From contig JASJDP010000014.1 in assembly GCA_030065095.1 (NCBI GenBank), forward strand, positions 123,612 through 187,611: a stretch of 64,000 nt of DNA, written 5' to 3'. The notes under the pieces are model-generated. The model had not been told where the DNA came from, did not search any database, and saw nothing but the letters and a program-made list of their open reading frames with translations. This stretch comes from Rhodobacter sp. (GTDB lineage Bacteria; Pseudomonadota; Alphaproteobacteria; Rhodobacterales; Rhodobacteraceae). The stretch's first letter is position 1. Every line of letters begins with the position of its first letter. Made by a program: the position numbers and the translations under genes. Below, in pieces: positions 8,403-17,356 of the stretch.

Positions 8403-9914
8403 TCACCCGGCTCCGGTGATCAGACGGATGACGACATGCACCGCATACCCCAACGCACCGATCCCGCCGCCGATGACCGTGATCTGGGTGATCAGTTCGG
8501 CGGGAAGCTTGGTGGCCTGCGCCGAGATACGGATCAGGCGGCTGCAAAGGCGATAGAGCGCCTGGCGCGTTGCCTCGGGCGTCGCGCGGGGGTCGCGCAG
8601 GGTTTCGATATCCTCGCGAAGCTCGGCCTTGAGGTCGCCTTCGGTGATGATCTCGGCCTTCTCGACGCCCTCGGCAAGCGCCGCGATCTGGTCCGGATCG
8701 GCGCCTTCGAGGGCCGCCTTGAGCCTCGCCTGAACGACCTGCCGGACGCGATCGTCCTGCTGCACGATGTCGGCCATCGCGCCGATCAGCTCGGTCTGGA
8801 AGTCGGCGATCAACGCGTCCTGCTTCGCGCTCGGGCAGTCCTGTTGTTCTATGCGGACTTCCAGCCGAAGCGCGACCTGCCGTGCGGTGTCATGCAGGCG
8901 CAAGGGGCGGTCGGCGTATTTCTCGATGCCGTCGAGAAGGAATTCGATGTCCGGCTGGAGCGCCCGGTATTGGTTGTCCAGCGAGTTGAGGTCGCCGAAA
9001 ATATTGGCCGCGTCTCTCAGCCGGTCGACCGTGTCGCGCAGGAAGTCCGGCTCCATGTCGGATTCGGGGATGGCGCGCAGCAGGTGGGTGTCAGGGTTCG
9101 GCTCGATGCGTTCAGCGTTGTAGGTGGCCTGGCCGAGATATCTGAGGTAGATCTCGCGGATGATCGGGTTGACGTGATCGGCCCCCTTTTCCCAGTCTTC
9201 CTCCTTGAGCCGGCTCGTCTTGCTGACTTCGAAGATCTCGGCGAGCATCTCCCAATGGGCGTCGCTGTCGGGCAGCATCGGGCGGCCGTCGAGTTGCGCC
9301 TGATACCAGTCGATCCAGAAGTCCCAGTTTTCGGGATGGGTGGTGCGAAGGGCGGATTTGATTTCATCCAATTCCCGGAAAAAGAAGCCGGCAGTGTCAT
9401 CGGGCCAAAGAGCGGGATGATCGCGGACAGAACCGCCTCCGGCAAGAAACTTAGCGTCAGATTCGACACTCGTCCAAATACAGGTGCCGTCGATCAGTTT
9501 GGACGAGTAAACAGCTTTTTCGGAAAATGCGATTGCATCAAAGGCGTTTGCAACCGCCGCATGGTTTGAGGCAGCGATGGTGGCATGGGCGGCAGCATTG
9601 ACGACCAAGTGTGCTGCATTGCGAGCGCTCTGAGTGTACGAGTCGGCGGCTTTACCGGCAGAGTAAGCCGCAATGCCGCGCGTTGGAAACGTACGAGCCA
9701 CGAGTGAAATCGGAATCACGCGCCATATCCGGCTATCTGTGAGGTCAAATCCAGGGGTTCGGTGCAGTCCGACCCAAAGTACCGGCGCCAGACGGGACAC
9801 GGTGCGATAGGCAAGGAAAACAGCCCGATCGCAGCGAAGGTCCCAATCCAAGTTTGGATCGTCTAGCCATTTCTTCAGGGATTCCACGTCCCGGGTTTCC
9901 GAGGTTTCAACCAT
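8403..9914 (-). CDS. Unknown 503-residue protein with hydrophobic C-terminus
   Basis: I do not recognise the family. The protein begins MVETSETRDVESLKKWL and has a Trp-rich middle (NWDFWIDWYQAQLDG, DWEKGADHVNPIIREIYLRYL). A long charged helical region (about 300-430) follows, and it ends in one or two hydrophobic segments rich in Gly and Ile (ITVIGGGIGALGYAVHVVI). A start seven codons upstream is possible. It has a decayed paralog at 7201-7766. Its C-terminal layout (helical charged region, then Gly-rich membrane tail) resembles that of the LRR protein at 15459-17039. It interrupts the usual murC-DUF2484-murB order, so it is probably an insertion. Confidence 0.75.
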   Translation of the reverse strand: MVETSETRDVESLKKWLDDPNLDWDLRCDRAVFLAYRTVSRLAPVLWVGLHRTPGFDLTDSRIWRVIPISLVARTFPTRGIAAYSAGKAADSYTQSARNAAHLVVNAAAHATIAASNHAAVANAFDAIAFSEKAVYSSKLIDGTCIWTSVESDAKFLAGGGSVRDHPALWPDDTAGFFFRELDEIKSALRTTHPENWDFWIDWYQAQLDGRPMLPDSDAHWEMLAEIFEVSKTSRLKEEDWEKGADHVNPIIREIYLRYLGQATYNAERIEPNPDTHLLRAIPESDMEPDFLRDTVDRLRDAANIFGDLNSLDNQYRALQPDIEFLLDGIEKYADRPLRLHDTARQVALRLEVRIEQQDCPSAKQDALIADFQTELIGAMADIVQQDDRVRQVVQARLKAALEGADPDQIAALAEGVEKAEIITEGDLKAELREDIETLRDPRATPEATRQALYRLCSRLIRISAQATKLPAELITQITVIGGGIGALGYAVHVVIRLITGAG

Positions 9915-9955
9915 CACCACCGCACCACAAAGCACAAACGGCGACCCCCGGCCGC

Positions 9956-9978
9956 GGGTGGGGGTGAAGCCCCCACCC
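9956..9978. terminator. Strong G+C hairpin between murC and the 503-residue gene
   Basis: A perfect nine-base stem (GGGTGGGGG with CCCCCACCC) with a five-base loop lies in a G-rich intergenic stretch upstream of the 503-residue gene and downstream of murC. There is no T-run on either strand, so it could be an attenuator or a 3' stabiliser rather than a simple terminator. Confidence 0.4.
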
Positions 9979-10114
9979 GGGGGGGCGGTCGGGGGCTGCC
10001 CGGCCTGGGGCCGGGCGAGACGGTTGGGGGGTGTCGGGCGTTGACGCCAACGTCTTTCTAGAGAGGCTCGGGGTGAGGTCCCGGCTCAAGGCCGGGACGG
10101 GTATCGCGGGTCGG

Positions 10115-11518
10115 TCAGGCATTCGCCTTGAGTTTTTCCGGCAGCGCGTTCGCCCACGCACTGATCGTCCCCGCCCCGAGGCAGACGACCATGTCGCCTT
10201 CTTCTGCATGCTCGCGCACCAGCGCAGCGAGGCACGCTTCCCCCTCCAGCGCATGCGCGTGCCGATGGCCGTGGCTTACCAGACCGGCGACCAGATCATC
10301 CCGCGTGGCGCCCTCAATGGGGTCCTCACCGGCAGCAAACACCTCCGCGATGGCGACCACGTCGGCGTCGTTGAAGCAGGCGCAGAAGGCCTCGAAGTGA
10401 TGCGACAGCCGCGTGTAGCGGTGGGGCTGGTGGACGGCGATGACCTTGCCGGAGGTGCTCTGGCGCGCGGCCTTGAGAACGGCGGCGATCTCGGTCGGGT
10501 GGTGGCCGTAGTCGTCGATGATGGTCACCCCGTTCACCTCGCCGACGTTGGTGAAGCGGCGGTTGACGCCCTTGAAGGCAGCCAGCGCGGCGCGGATGTC
10601 CTTGCGCTTCATGCCCAGATGGCGGGCGACGGCGACGGCGCTGAGCGCGTTCGAGACGTTGTGATCGCCGGGCATCGGCAGGGTGCAGCCGCGGATTGCC
10701 TTGCCCTCGGCCTGCAGCAGGATGTCGAAGGTCGCGGCGCCGTTTTCGTAAGCCAAGTTGTCGGCGCGCACGTCGGCCTGGGCGTTGAAGCCGTAGGTGA
10801 CGACGCGGCGGTCGGTGATCTTGCCGACCAGCGTCTGCACGTCCGGATCGTCGGTGCAGCAGACGGCGAGCCCGTAGAACGGGATGTTCGAGACGAAATC
10901 CTCGAACCCCTTGTGCAGCGCCGCTTCGGTGCCCCAATGCTCCATATGCTCGGGGTCGATATTGGTGACGATGGCGATGGTGGCGGGCAGGCGGTTGAAG
11001 GTGCCGTCGGATTCGTCGGCCTCGACCACCATCCACTCGCCCTGCCCCATCCGCGCGTTCGAGCCGTAGGCATGGATGATGCCGCCATTGATCACGGTCG
11101 GGTCGAGCCCGCCGGCGTCCAAGAGCGTGGCGACCATCGTGGTCGTCGTGGTCTTGCCGTGGGTGCCGGCGACGGCGACGTTGGATTTCAGCCGCATCAG
11201 TTCCGCCAGCATCTCGGCCCGGCGCACCACCGGCAGACCGGCGGCGCGGGCGGCGTCAAGCTCGGGGTTGCCGGGCTTGATCGCGGACGAGATCACCACG
11301 ACCTCGGCGCCCGCGAGGTTCTCGGCACGCTGGCCGATGGCGATCCGCGCGCCCATCGCCGCCAGCCGCTCGGTGATCTTCGAGGCCTTCAGGTCGGACC
11401 CCTGCACCGTATAGCCGTGGTTGAGGAGCACCTCGGCGATGCCCGACATGCCGATGCCGCCGATGCCCACGAAGTGGATCGGGCCCATCTCCATCGGAAG
11501 TTTCGTCGCCGCGTTCAT
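10115..11518 (-). CDS. murC: UDP-N-acetylmuramate--L-alanine ligase MurC
   Basis: MurC adds L-Ala to UDP-MurNAc using ATP, the first step of stem-peptide assembly in the cytosol. The 467-residue product has the N-terminal [16 protein letters not shown] nucleotide-like fold, the Mur-ligase P-loop [11 protein letters not shown], and the [10 protein letters not shown] and [10 protein letters not shown] motifs. I choose the ATG giving [16 protein letters not shown]; an ATG 13 codons upstream overlaps the murG stop. It follows murG closely. Confidence 0.96.
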   Translation of the reverse strand: MNAATKLPMEMGPIHFVGIGGIGMSGIAEVLLNHGYTVQGSDLKASKITERLAAMGARIAIGQRAENLAGAEVVVISSAIKPGNPELDAARAAGLPVVRRAEMLAELMRLKSNVAVAGTHGKTTTTTMVATLLDAGGLDPTVINGGIIHAYGSNARMGQGEWMVVEADESDGTFNRLPATIAIVTNIDPEHMEHWGTEAALHKGFEDFVSNIPFYGLAVCCTDDPDVQTLVGKITDRRVVTYGFNAQADVRADNLAYENGAATFDILLQAEGKAIRGCTLPMPGDHNVSNALSAVAVARHLGMKRKDIRAALAAFKGVNRRFTNVGEVNGVTIIDDYGHHPTEIAAVLKAARQSTSGKVIAVHQPHRYTRLSHHFEAFCACFNDADVVAIAEVFAAGEDPIEGATRDDLVAGLVSHGHRHAHALEGEACLAALVREHAEEGDMVVCLGAGTISAWANALPEKLKANA

Positions 11519-11546
11519 TCCGCAGGTCCGGAATCGGTCCCAAGGT

Positions 11547-12656
11547 TCATGCTTCATCTGTCCCGGCCTGTCCCTCTGCCAATGTTATTACCATGTCCGC
11601 CAGACGGTCTGTCGCGTCCGGTCGTCCCACCGTCAGCGCCGCCCGGGCCATCTGCGTGGCCGCCGCTGCGTCGCTCAGGATCGCGCCGATATGCTCTGAA
11701 AGCGTGGCGACGTCCAGCTTTGATTCCGGGATCAGCACGGCCGCGTCGGCCTCCGACAGGCCGCGGGCGTTGGCGGTCTGGTGGTCGGCGGTTGCGTGCG
11801 GATAGGGGATCAGGATGGCGGGGCGGCCGATGACGCTGAGATCGGCAACCGTCGAGGCGCCGGCGCGGGCGATCACCAGCTGCGCTTCGGACATGCGGGT
11901 GGGCACATCGTGAAAGAATGGTTCGACCTCGGCGCGGATACCGTGTTCGGCATAGAAATCCGTAACCCGCGCCTGATCCTCGTCGCGGGCCTGATGCGCG
12001 ACGCGGAGGTTCTTCACCATGTCGAGCGGCAGGGCGGCGATCGCGGGCGGGACCGTATCCGACAGCGCCCGCGCGCCCTGGCTGCCGCCGATCACGAGGA
12101 TCGACATCGGGTAGGCGCCGGGCGGTATGTAAGGGGCCCCTGCCTTGGCGGCGATGGCGCCGCGTACCGGATTGCCGGTGTGGATCCCCTTCACGCCCTC
12201 GGGCAGATCGGTGGGCCAGGTGCCGCAGGCGACGGCGGCGACGCGACGGGCGAAGACCTGGTTCACACGGCCCAGAACGCCGTTCTGCTCGTGGATCATC
12301 CGCGGCAGGTTCATGACCCAGGCCGCGGCGAGCGCGGGGATCGAGGGATAACCGCCGAAGCCCACGACGGCCTTTGGCCGGTCGCGGCGAAAGTTGCGGA
12401 TCGCCGCCAGCACGCCGCCGAGGATGCGCAGCGGAACCATCGCGTTGGCCAGCACGCCGCCGCGCGCGAAGGTGGCGCTGGCCACCTGCTCGATCTCGAC
12501 GCTGTGCGGGAAGCCGCCGGTATAGCGCGCGCCGCGTTCGTCTGTCGACAGCTTCACCCGCCAGCCGCCGCGCAGCATTTTCTCGGCGAGCGCCTGAGCG
12601 GGGAACATGTGCCCGCCGGTCCCGCCGGCGGCGATCACCAAGAGCGGCTGTGTCAT
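11547..12656 (-). CDS. murG: Lipid II synthase MurG
   Basis: MurG is a peripheral membrane glycosyltransferase (GT28) that adds GlcNAc to lipid I to form lipid II. The 369-residue product has the G-loops [15 protein letters not shown] and [27 protein letters not shown], and the C-terminal UDP-GlcNAc site with GGSQGA and [10 protein letters not shown]. It lies between ftsW and murC, with a perfect palindrome in the short gap before it. Confidence 0.96.
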   Translation of the reverse strand: MTQPLLVIAAGGTGGHMFPAQALAEKMLRGGWRVKLSTDERGARYTGGFPHSVEIEQVASATFARGGVLANAMVPLRILGGVLAAIRNFRRDRPKAVVGFGGYPSIPALAAAWVMNLPRMIHEQNGVLGRVNQVFARRVAAVACGTWPTDLPEGVKGIHTGNPVRGAIAAKAGAPYIPPGAYPMSILVIGGSQGARALSDTVPPAIAALPLDMVKNLRVAHQARDEDQARVTDFYAEHGIRAEVEPFFHDVPTRMSEAQLVIARAGASTVADLSVIGRPAILIPYPHATADHQTANARGLSEADAAVLIPESKLDVATLSEHIGAILSDAAAATQMARAALTVGRPDATDRLADMVITLAEGQAGTDEA

Positions 12657-12665
12657 CGCCGGACC

Positions 12666-12688
12666 ACGAATTTTCGCCGAAAATTCGT
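12666..12688. repeat. Perfect 11-bp inverted repeat between ftsW and murG
   Basis: ACGAATTTTCG and its exact reverse complement flank a single central C in the 43-base gap between ftsW and murG. With so small a loop it would extrude as a cruciform or act as a protein-binding palindrome more readily than as an RNA hairpin. Its centre (TTTTCGCCGAAAA) is A+T-rich against the local background. Confidence 0.6.
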
Positions 12689-12699
12689 GCCTTTCCCCA

Positions 12700-13866
12700 T
12701 CAACGCCCCCGCCGCATCAGGATGTCGCCGATCTCGCCCTGTGGACGGCTGCGGGTGAACGCCAGCAGCATCCCCACGGCGATGCCGCCCGCGATCAGCG
12801 ACGACCCGCCGTAGCTGACAAACGGCAGCGTCATACCCTTGGCCGGCAATAGCCGTACCGCGACGCCCATGTTGATGATCGCCTGAACGCCGAACATGCA
12901 GGCCAGTCCGGTGCCGGCCAGCCGGATGAACGGGTCGCGCTCGCGGATCAGCCGCAGCAAAGACCGCACCGTCACCGTCATGTAGAGAAGGATGATCACC
13001 AGAACCAGGATCAGCCCGTATTCCTCTGCCGCCACGGCGATGATGAAATCGGTATGCGCGTCCGGCAGCGACCATTTCACATGACCCTCGCCCACGCCGA
13101 CGCCGAAGAATCCACCCTCGCGGATCGCGCCCGTGGCATAGCCGAGCTGAGTCGTGGGATCCACCTCGGGGTTGAGGAACCCGTCGATCCGGCGGGCGAA
13201 ATGCTCGGACCCGTTATAGGCCACGGTTCCGGCGACGATCACCAGCGCCGCCATCGCGATCAACAGCGTAAACGGCGCCCCCGCCACGAAATACATCACC
13301 CCCCAGCCGAACAGCACCAGACAGGCCTGGCCGAAATCCGGCTGCAGCGCCAGAAAGCCCACGATCACGACCGCGATCGCCAGCGAGACCGATTTACCCG
13401 GCGGGCCGTTGATGTCCTGGCTGGCCGCCATCAGCCAAGCGGTGATGACGATGAAGCCGGGTTTGAGGAATTCCGAGGGCTGCAGGCTGGCGAAACCCAG
13501 GCTGTACCACCGGACCGCGCCCTTGCCGAAGTCGGTGCCGAAGACCGGCAGCATCGCCAGGGCCGCAAAGGCGCAGAAAAACCCCAGCACCCCCAGCCGC
13601 CGCACCAGTTGCGGCGACATCATCGTCGTCAGCACCATCACCGTCAGCGCCGCCGCGCCGAACACCGCCTGCCGCTGCACATAGTGAAACGCGCCCAAAC
13701 CGTTGCGGCTGGCCAAGGGCGGCGACGCCGCCAGAGCCAGCAACAGGCCGATGCCGAAGAGCAGCAGAATGCAGCTGAGCGACCATTTGTCGACCGTCCG
13801 CCACCACCGGGGCAAAATCGGCTCGCCATCCCGCACCGGATGTGTGCCGAAGACCATTTCCGTCAT
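12700..13866 (-). CDS. ftsW: Septal peptidoglycan polymerase FtsW
   Basis: FtsW is the SEDS-family glycosyltransferase that polymerises lipid II at the septum together with FtsI. The 388-residue product has about ten membrane segments and SEDS hallmarks ([34 protein letters not shown], and [11 protein letters not shown] near the C-terminus). I start at the ATG giving [13 protein letters not shown]; the upstream frame extension looks non-coding. In many alphaproteobacteria ftsW follows murD directly; here sbtA, sbtB and an LRR gene lie between them. Confidence 0.95.
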   Translation of the reverse strand: MTEMVFGTHPVRDGEPILPRWWRTVDKWSLSCILLLFGIGLLLALAASPPLASRNGLGAFHYVQRQAVFGAAALTVMVLTTMMSPQLVRRLGVLGFFCAFAALAMLPVFGTDFGKGAVRWYSLGFASLQPSEFLKPGFIVITAWLMAASQDINGPPGKSVSLAIAVVIVGFLALQPDFGQACLVLFGWGVMYFVAGAPFTLLIAMAALVIVAGTVAYNGSEHFARRIDGFLNPEVDPTTQLGYATGAIREGGFFGVGVGEGHVKWSLPDAHTDFIIAVAAEEYGLILVLVIILLYMTVTVRSLLRLIRERDPFIRLAGTGLACMFGVQAIINMGVAVRLLPAKGMTLPFVSYGGSSLIAGGIAVGMLLAFTRSRPQGEIGDILMRRGR

Positions 13867-14111
13867 GGAATACCGCCTGAAACTGCCACTGCCGCGCCCG
13901 TTTTCCGGGTCTGTGGATAACTCTAGCGGAGACTTCGCCGCGAGGAAAGCAAAACCTGCCCGGCCGGCCCGCCCGCGCCCCGCCCGCCGCTCCTGGTCAC
14001 GTCGCCGGGGCGGGGCCGACAGCCCGGAGGCCAACGTGCCGTGGCGTCCACCCTTTACACCGCCATGGGCCCGACTATTTTGCCCCGCAATTGAGCGGTG
14101 GGGGTGGTAAG

Positions 14112-15089
14112 GTGAGCGACATTCTGGCGCTGGCGGCGGACAATCTGCTGTCGCCGATAATCCTGTGCTTTGCGCTCGGGCTGTTTGCGGCGCTGGCCCG
14201 GTCGGATCTGACGGTCCCGGAGGCCGTCGCCCGGGGCCTGTCGCTCTATCTCTTGTTCGCCATCGGCTTCAAGGGCGGCGCGAGCGTGGCCAGCCACGGC
14301 ATCGACCTGACCCTCGGGCTGTCCCTGCTGGCAGGGCTGATCCTGTCGCTGGCCCTGCCGTTCGCCGCGTATGCCCTGCTGCGCGCGCTGACCGCGCTCA
14401 ACCCCACCGACGCCGCCGCCACCGCCGCCCATTACGGCTCGATCTCGATCGTTACCTTCGTCGCCGCCACCTCGGTCCTGGAAAGCCAGGGGCTGGCGGC
14501 CGAGGGCTACATGGTCGCCGTCGCCGCCGTGATGGAGGCGCCCGCGATCCTGTCCGCCTTGTGGCTCGCCGCGCGCGGTACGGGCGGGGCAAAGATGGAC
14601 GGCACGCTCTGGCGCGAAATTCTGCTGAACGGCTCGATCGTGCTGCTGATCGGGTCTTTCGCGATCGGCTGGGCCACCGGGACCGACGGCCTGAAGGAGA
14701 TCGAGTCCTTCATCGTCTCGCCGTTCAAGGGCGTCCTTTGCCTGTTCCTCTTGGACATGGGGTTGGTCGCGGGCCGCGGCCTGCGCCAATCGCGCGGCGC
14801 GCTCGACCCCGGCGTCATCGCCTTCGGCCTGATCATGCCGCCGCTCGCCTCGGTCGCGGGCCTTGCCGGCGCGCTGCTTCTGGGCCTGTCGCCGGGCGGC
14901 ACCGCGCTGATGATGGCGCTCGCCGCCTCGGCCTCGTACATCGCCGTGCCGGCGGCGATGCGCGTCGCCTTGCCCGAGGCGAACCCGTCGGTCTACCTGA
15001 CGCTGTCGCTCGGCGTCACCTTCCCGTTCAACCTGACCCTCGGCATCCCGCTTTACATCGCCGCCGCCAACTGGGCCACCGGAGCCTGA
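14112..15089 (+). CDS. sbtA: SbtA-type sodium-dependent bicarbonate transporter
   Basis: This inner-membrane protein is very probably a Na+/HCO3- symporter of the SbtA (DUF897) family. Its 325 residues form about ten hydrophobic segments. Visible landmarks are AIGFKGGASVASHG near residue 52, the TDAAATAAHYGSISIVTF loop, and FPFNLTLGIPLY near the end. A GTG start is chosen at MSDILALAADN. It runs opposite to the surrounding dcw genes and is followed three bases later by sbtB, whose product normally gates SbtA. Whether the substrate is bicarbonate in this organism is inference. Confidence 0.85.
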   Translation: MSDILALAADNLLSPIILCFALGLFAALARSDLTVPEAVARGLSLYLLFAIGFKGGASVASHGIDLTLGLSLLAGLILSLALPFAAYALLRALTALNPTDAAATAAHYGSISIVTFVAATSVLESQGLAAEGYMVAVAAVMEAPAILSALWLAARGTGGAKMDGTLWREILLNGSIVLLIGSFAIGWATGTDGLKEIESFIVSPFKGVLCLFLLDMGLVAGRGLRQSRGALDPGVIAFGLIMPPLASVAGLAGALLLGLSPGGTALMMALAASASYIAVPAAMRVALPEANPSVYLTLSLGVTFPFNLTLGIPLYIAAANWATGA

Positions 15090-15092
15090 GCC

Positions 15093-15404
15093 ATGCAGAC
15101 CCATGCCGCCAAACGTGTCGAGATCATCATCGAGGCCCCGATGGAAGGCCGCCTGCGCGACGCTCTGACGGACGCCGGCGTCACTGGCTTCACGGTGCTG
15201 CCGGTCAAGGGCGGCTCGGGCCGGTCGGGGCCGTGGAGCCGCGAGGGCCAGGTCAGCCGTGCCGGCGGCATGGTCGCCGTGGTCTGCATCATCCGGCCCG
15301 ACCGGCTGGACGGGCTCTTGGAGGCCGCCTTCGCCGTGGTCGAGCGCCATATCGGCGTCGTCTCGGTCACCGATTGCCAGGTCCTGCGGGCGGAGCGTTT
15401 CTAG
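15093..15404 (+). CDS. sbtB: SbtB-like PII-family regulator
   Basis: This 103-residue protein has the ferredoxin-like PII fold pattern (RVEIIIEAPMEGRLRDAL, then a T-loop-like region with GGSGRSGPW, then GVVSVTDCQVLRAERF). SbtB proteins trimerise, bind adenyl nucleotides and control SbtA. The gene is three bases downstream of sbtA, as in typical sbtAB pairs. The redox CxxC tail of some cyanobacterial SbtB proteins is absent. Confidence 0.8.
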   Translation: MQTHAAKRVEIIIEAPMEGRLRDALTDAGVTGFTVLPVKGGSGRSGPWSREGQVSRAGGMVAVVCIIRPDRLDGLLEAAFAVVERHIGVVSVTDCQVLRAERF

Positions 15405-15458
15405 GGGCGGTTGCATGGCCGGCTTGGGCGGGGGAGACTGCCGGCGGGAGGGTCGCGC

Positions 15459-17039
15459 ATGAGTGAGGCCGACGACGCCTTTGCCGAAGCTGAACGGCTG
15501 ATTGAGGAGGCCCGCGAGAGTGGGGTGACGGAGCTTGACCTCAGCAGGGTAGGAACGCGAGCGCTAACCAGATTGCCGGAGAGCATCGGAACTCTGGATC
15601 GGCTTACGAATCTCGATCTCAGTATGACCCAAGTCACTGACCTCACTCCACTACAGCCTCTCACCGGGCTGGAGCAGTTGCTCCTCATTCAAACTCGGGT
15701 CACAAACCTCTCGCCATTGCAGACGCTCAGCGCGTTGAGAACACTCGTCCTCGACTATAGCCAAATCACAGACCTAGCCCCATTGAGTTCCTTAGAAAAC
15801 CTCCAAGAACTGAAAATGTGGGGTTGCCCGGTGGAAGACCTGAAGCCGTTGACGCAACTGCAATCTCTAGAAAGATTGAAGTTGACAAACACCCGCATCG
15901 GCGATGTCTCGGCGCTACGGAATCTTCGATCCCTTGATACTCTATGGCTCTCACGCACCGAGCTGGTCGATCTCAGCCCGCTGTCTTCTGCGGACAAATT
16001 GAGGAATTTGACCATCAAGGAAACGCAAGTTGCGGATTTGCGACCAATTCGTGCCCTACGCCATTTGGTTGACGCTCCCGGCCCTGACGGCATCACGTTC
16101 GAAGGTTGCACCGCGGCAAAATCCGATCCCCGCCTCGCCAAAATTGCTGAAATCGAGGATAACAAGGAACGCGCCTCGCAGCTCTTCGCCTATCTCGACA
16201 CGCTGCCACCGCTCGACCCGCCGCCGCCTGCCGACAGTCCGCGCGCGCCCGTCTATGCCCTACCGACCGATGGGCCGATGCAGTCCACCGACGCCGCACC
16301 CGAGGCGGGCGATGCAGACCAGCAAGCGCTGCAGGCCGATCTGCGGCGCAAGATCGCCGTGCTGGTCGAGGAAATCGGCATGAACAACGAACTCGCCGGG
16401 CTGAAGGCCTCGGCCGAGCACTACCGTATCCAGATCGACCGCCCGCTGGACGGTATCCGCCGGACCCAGCTCTATTCCGCCGCCAACACCTTGCGCACGG
16501 CGACCGAGGCCGATGACCGCGCCGAGGCCCAGGGCCGGATCAACGATCTGCTGCCGCCGAAGATCTCCGGGCCGCTCAGGGACGTGGTCGAAACCCACGG
16601 CCTGTTCTTCATGGGCTTCCCCAATGCGGCCGAGATCCACGCCCGGATGCTCGCCGGCCTCACCGGCCGCCGCACCCCCGACGAGACCGCCGCCGCCGAA
16701 CCGCTGGTCCGGTCGCTGGAAGACCAGCCGCAGGCGTTGGACCCCGGCGATCAGGCCGCGCTGGCCGACGACCTCGCCGCAGCAAAGGGCGAAGGCAATT
16801 CCGCCGAGATCGGCGAGCACTCCCTGCGCGCGCGGCTCTGGAACATGTTCGGCGCCTTCGGACGGCGGGTCTATCTGGTCGGCGCGGCCGGGGCGGGTGC
16901 GCTTGTATCGCACTACTTCGTGCAGTGGGTGGTGGCGCACGAGACGCTGATCCGGACCTGGCTGAAACTCGCCCAGGGCGCCGCGTCGGGCTGGTTCGAC
17001 GCGGTGATGAAGATCATCCGCTCCGCGCTCGGCCTGTAG
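15459..17039 (+). CDS. Leucine-rich-repeat protein with C-terminal membrane segment
   Basis: Residues 20-220 of this 526-residue protein are a run of about nine LRR units of the internalin/SDS22 style (LTNLDLSMTQVTDLTPL, LRTLVLDYSQITDLAPL). A Pro-rich linker near 260-290, a long helical region and a hydrophobic Gly/Ala segment near 475-495 (YLVGAAGAGALVSHYFVQWV) follow. No signal peptide is present, so the LRR part is probably cytosolic. The start is the ATG preceded by GGAGG. The LRR-coding stretch has more A/T-ending codons than the remainder, suggesting a mosaic or acquired origin. The C-terminal half resembles in layout the protein at 8403-9914. The role is unknown. Confidence 0.8.
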   Translation: MSEADDAFAEAERLIEEARESGVTELDLSRVGTRALTRLPESIGTLDRLTNLDLSMTQVTDLTPLQPLTGLEQLLLIQTRVTNLSPLQTLSALRTLVLDYSQITDLAPLSSLENLQELKMWGCPVEDLKPLTQLQSLERLKLTNTRIGDVSALRNLRSLDTLWLSRTELVDLSPLSSADKLRNLTIKETQVADLRPIRALRHLVDAPGPDGITFEGCTAAKSDPRLAKIAEIEDNKERASQLFAYLDTLPPLDPPPPADSPRAPVYALPTDGPMQSTDAAPEAGDADQQALQADLRRKIAVLVEEIGMNNELAGLKASAEHYRIQIDRPLDGIRRTQLYSAANTLRTATEADDRAEAQGRINDLLPPKISGPLRDVVETHGLFFMGFPNAAEIHARMLAGLTGRRTPDETAAAEPLVRSLEDQPQALDPGDQAALADDLAAAKGEGNSAEIGEHSLRARLWNMFGAFGRRVYLVGAAGAGALVSHYFVQWVVAHETLIRTWLKLAQGAASGWFDAVMKIIRSALGL

Positions 17040-17113
17040 AGGGGCGTGCGTTCTTGCAAAGAGGCGTGCAACTGGTTCTGGCCTGGAGCGGACGTTGACC
17101 GAAGATTGAGGAA

Positions 17114-17253
17114 CCGCGCCATCGCCGACCCGCGGGGAGGCGATCCAAACCTCTGAACGGCTCGTTTTATCCCAGCAAAGTCCGAACGACCTTAACGCGA
17201 TACGCGACGCCAGCAAATCGCCTCCCCTCCGGGGCGGGTCGGCGATGGCGCGG
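17114..17253. repeat. 140-bp element with perfect 20-bp inverted ends (copy 1)
   Basis: It begins CCGCGCCATCGCCGACCCGC and ends with the exact reverse complement. The inverted similarity continues inward as GGGGAGGCGAT. Its reverse complement matches, with scattered changes and the same total length, the element at 35024-35163. The core shares AAGGTCGTTCGGACTTTGC-like sequence. It fills most of the 317-base gap between the LRR gene and murD; the rest of that gap shows no gene. It has the build of a non-autonomous MITE or a large REP/BIME element. Confidence 0.7.
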
Positions 17254-17356
17254 CGGCCTTCGGCCTTGATTCCGCGCCTGAAGAAAAATTGCGAACTTCC
17301 ATTCCCGGTCAAAACCGGCATCGAGTCTCACTCAAGAGACGCCGTACTCCGATACC

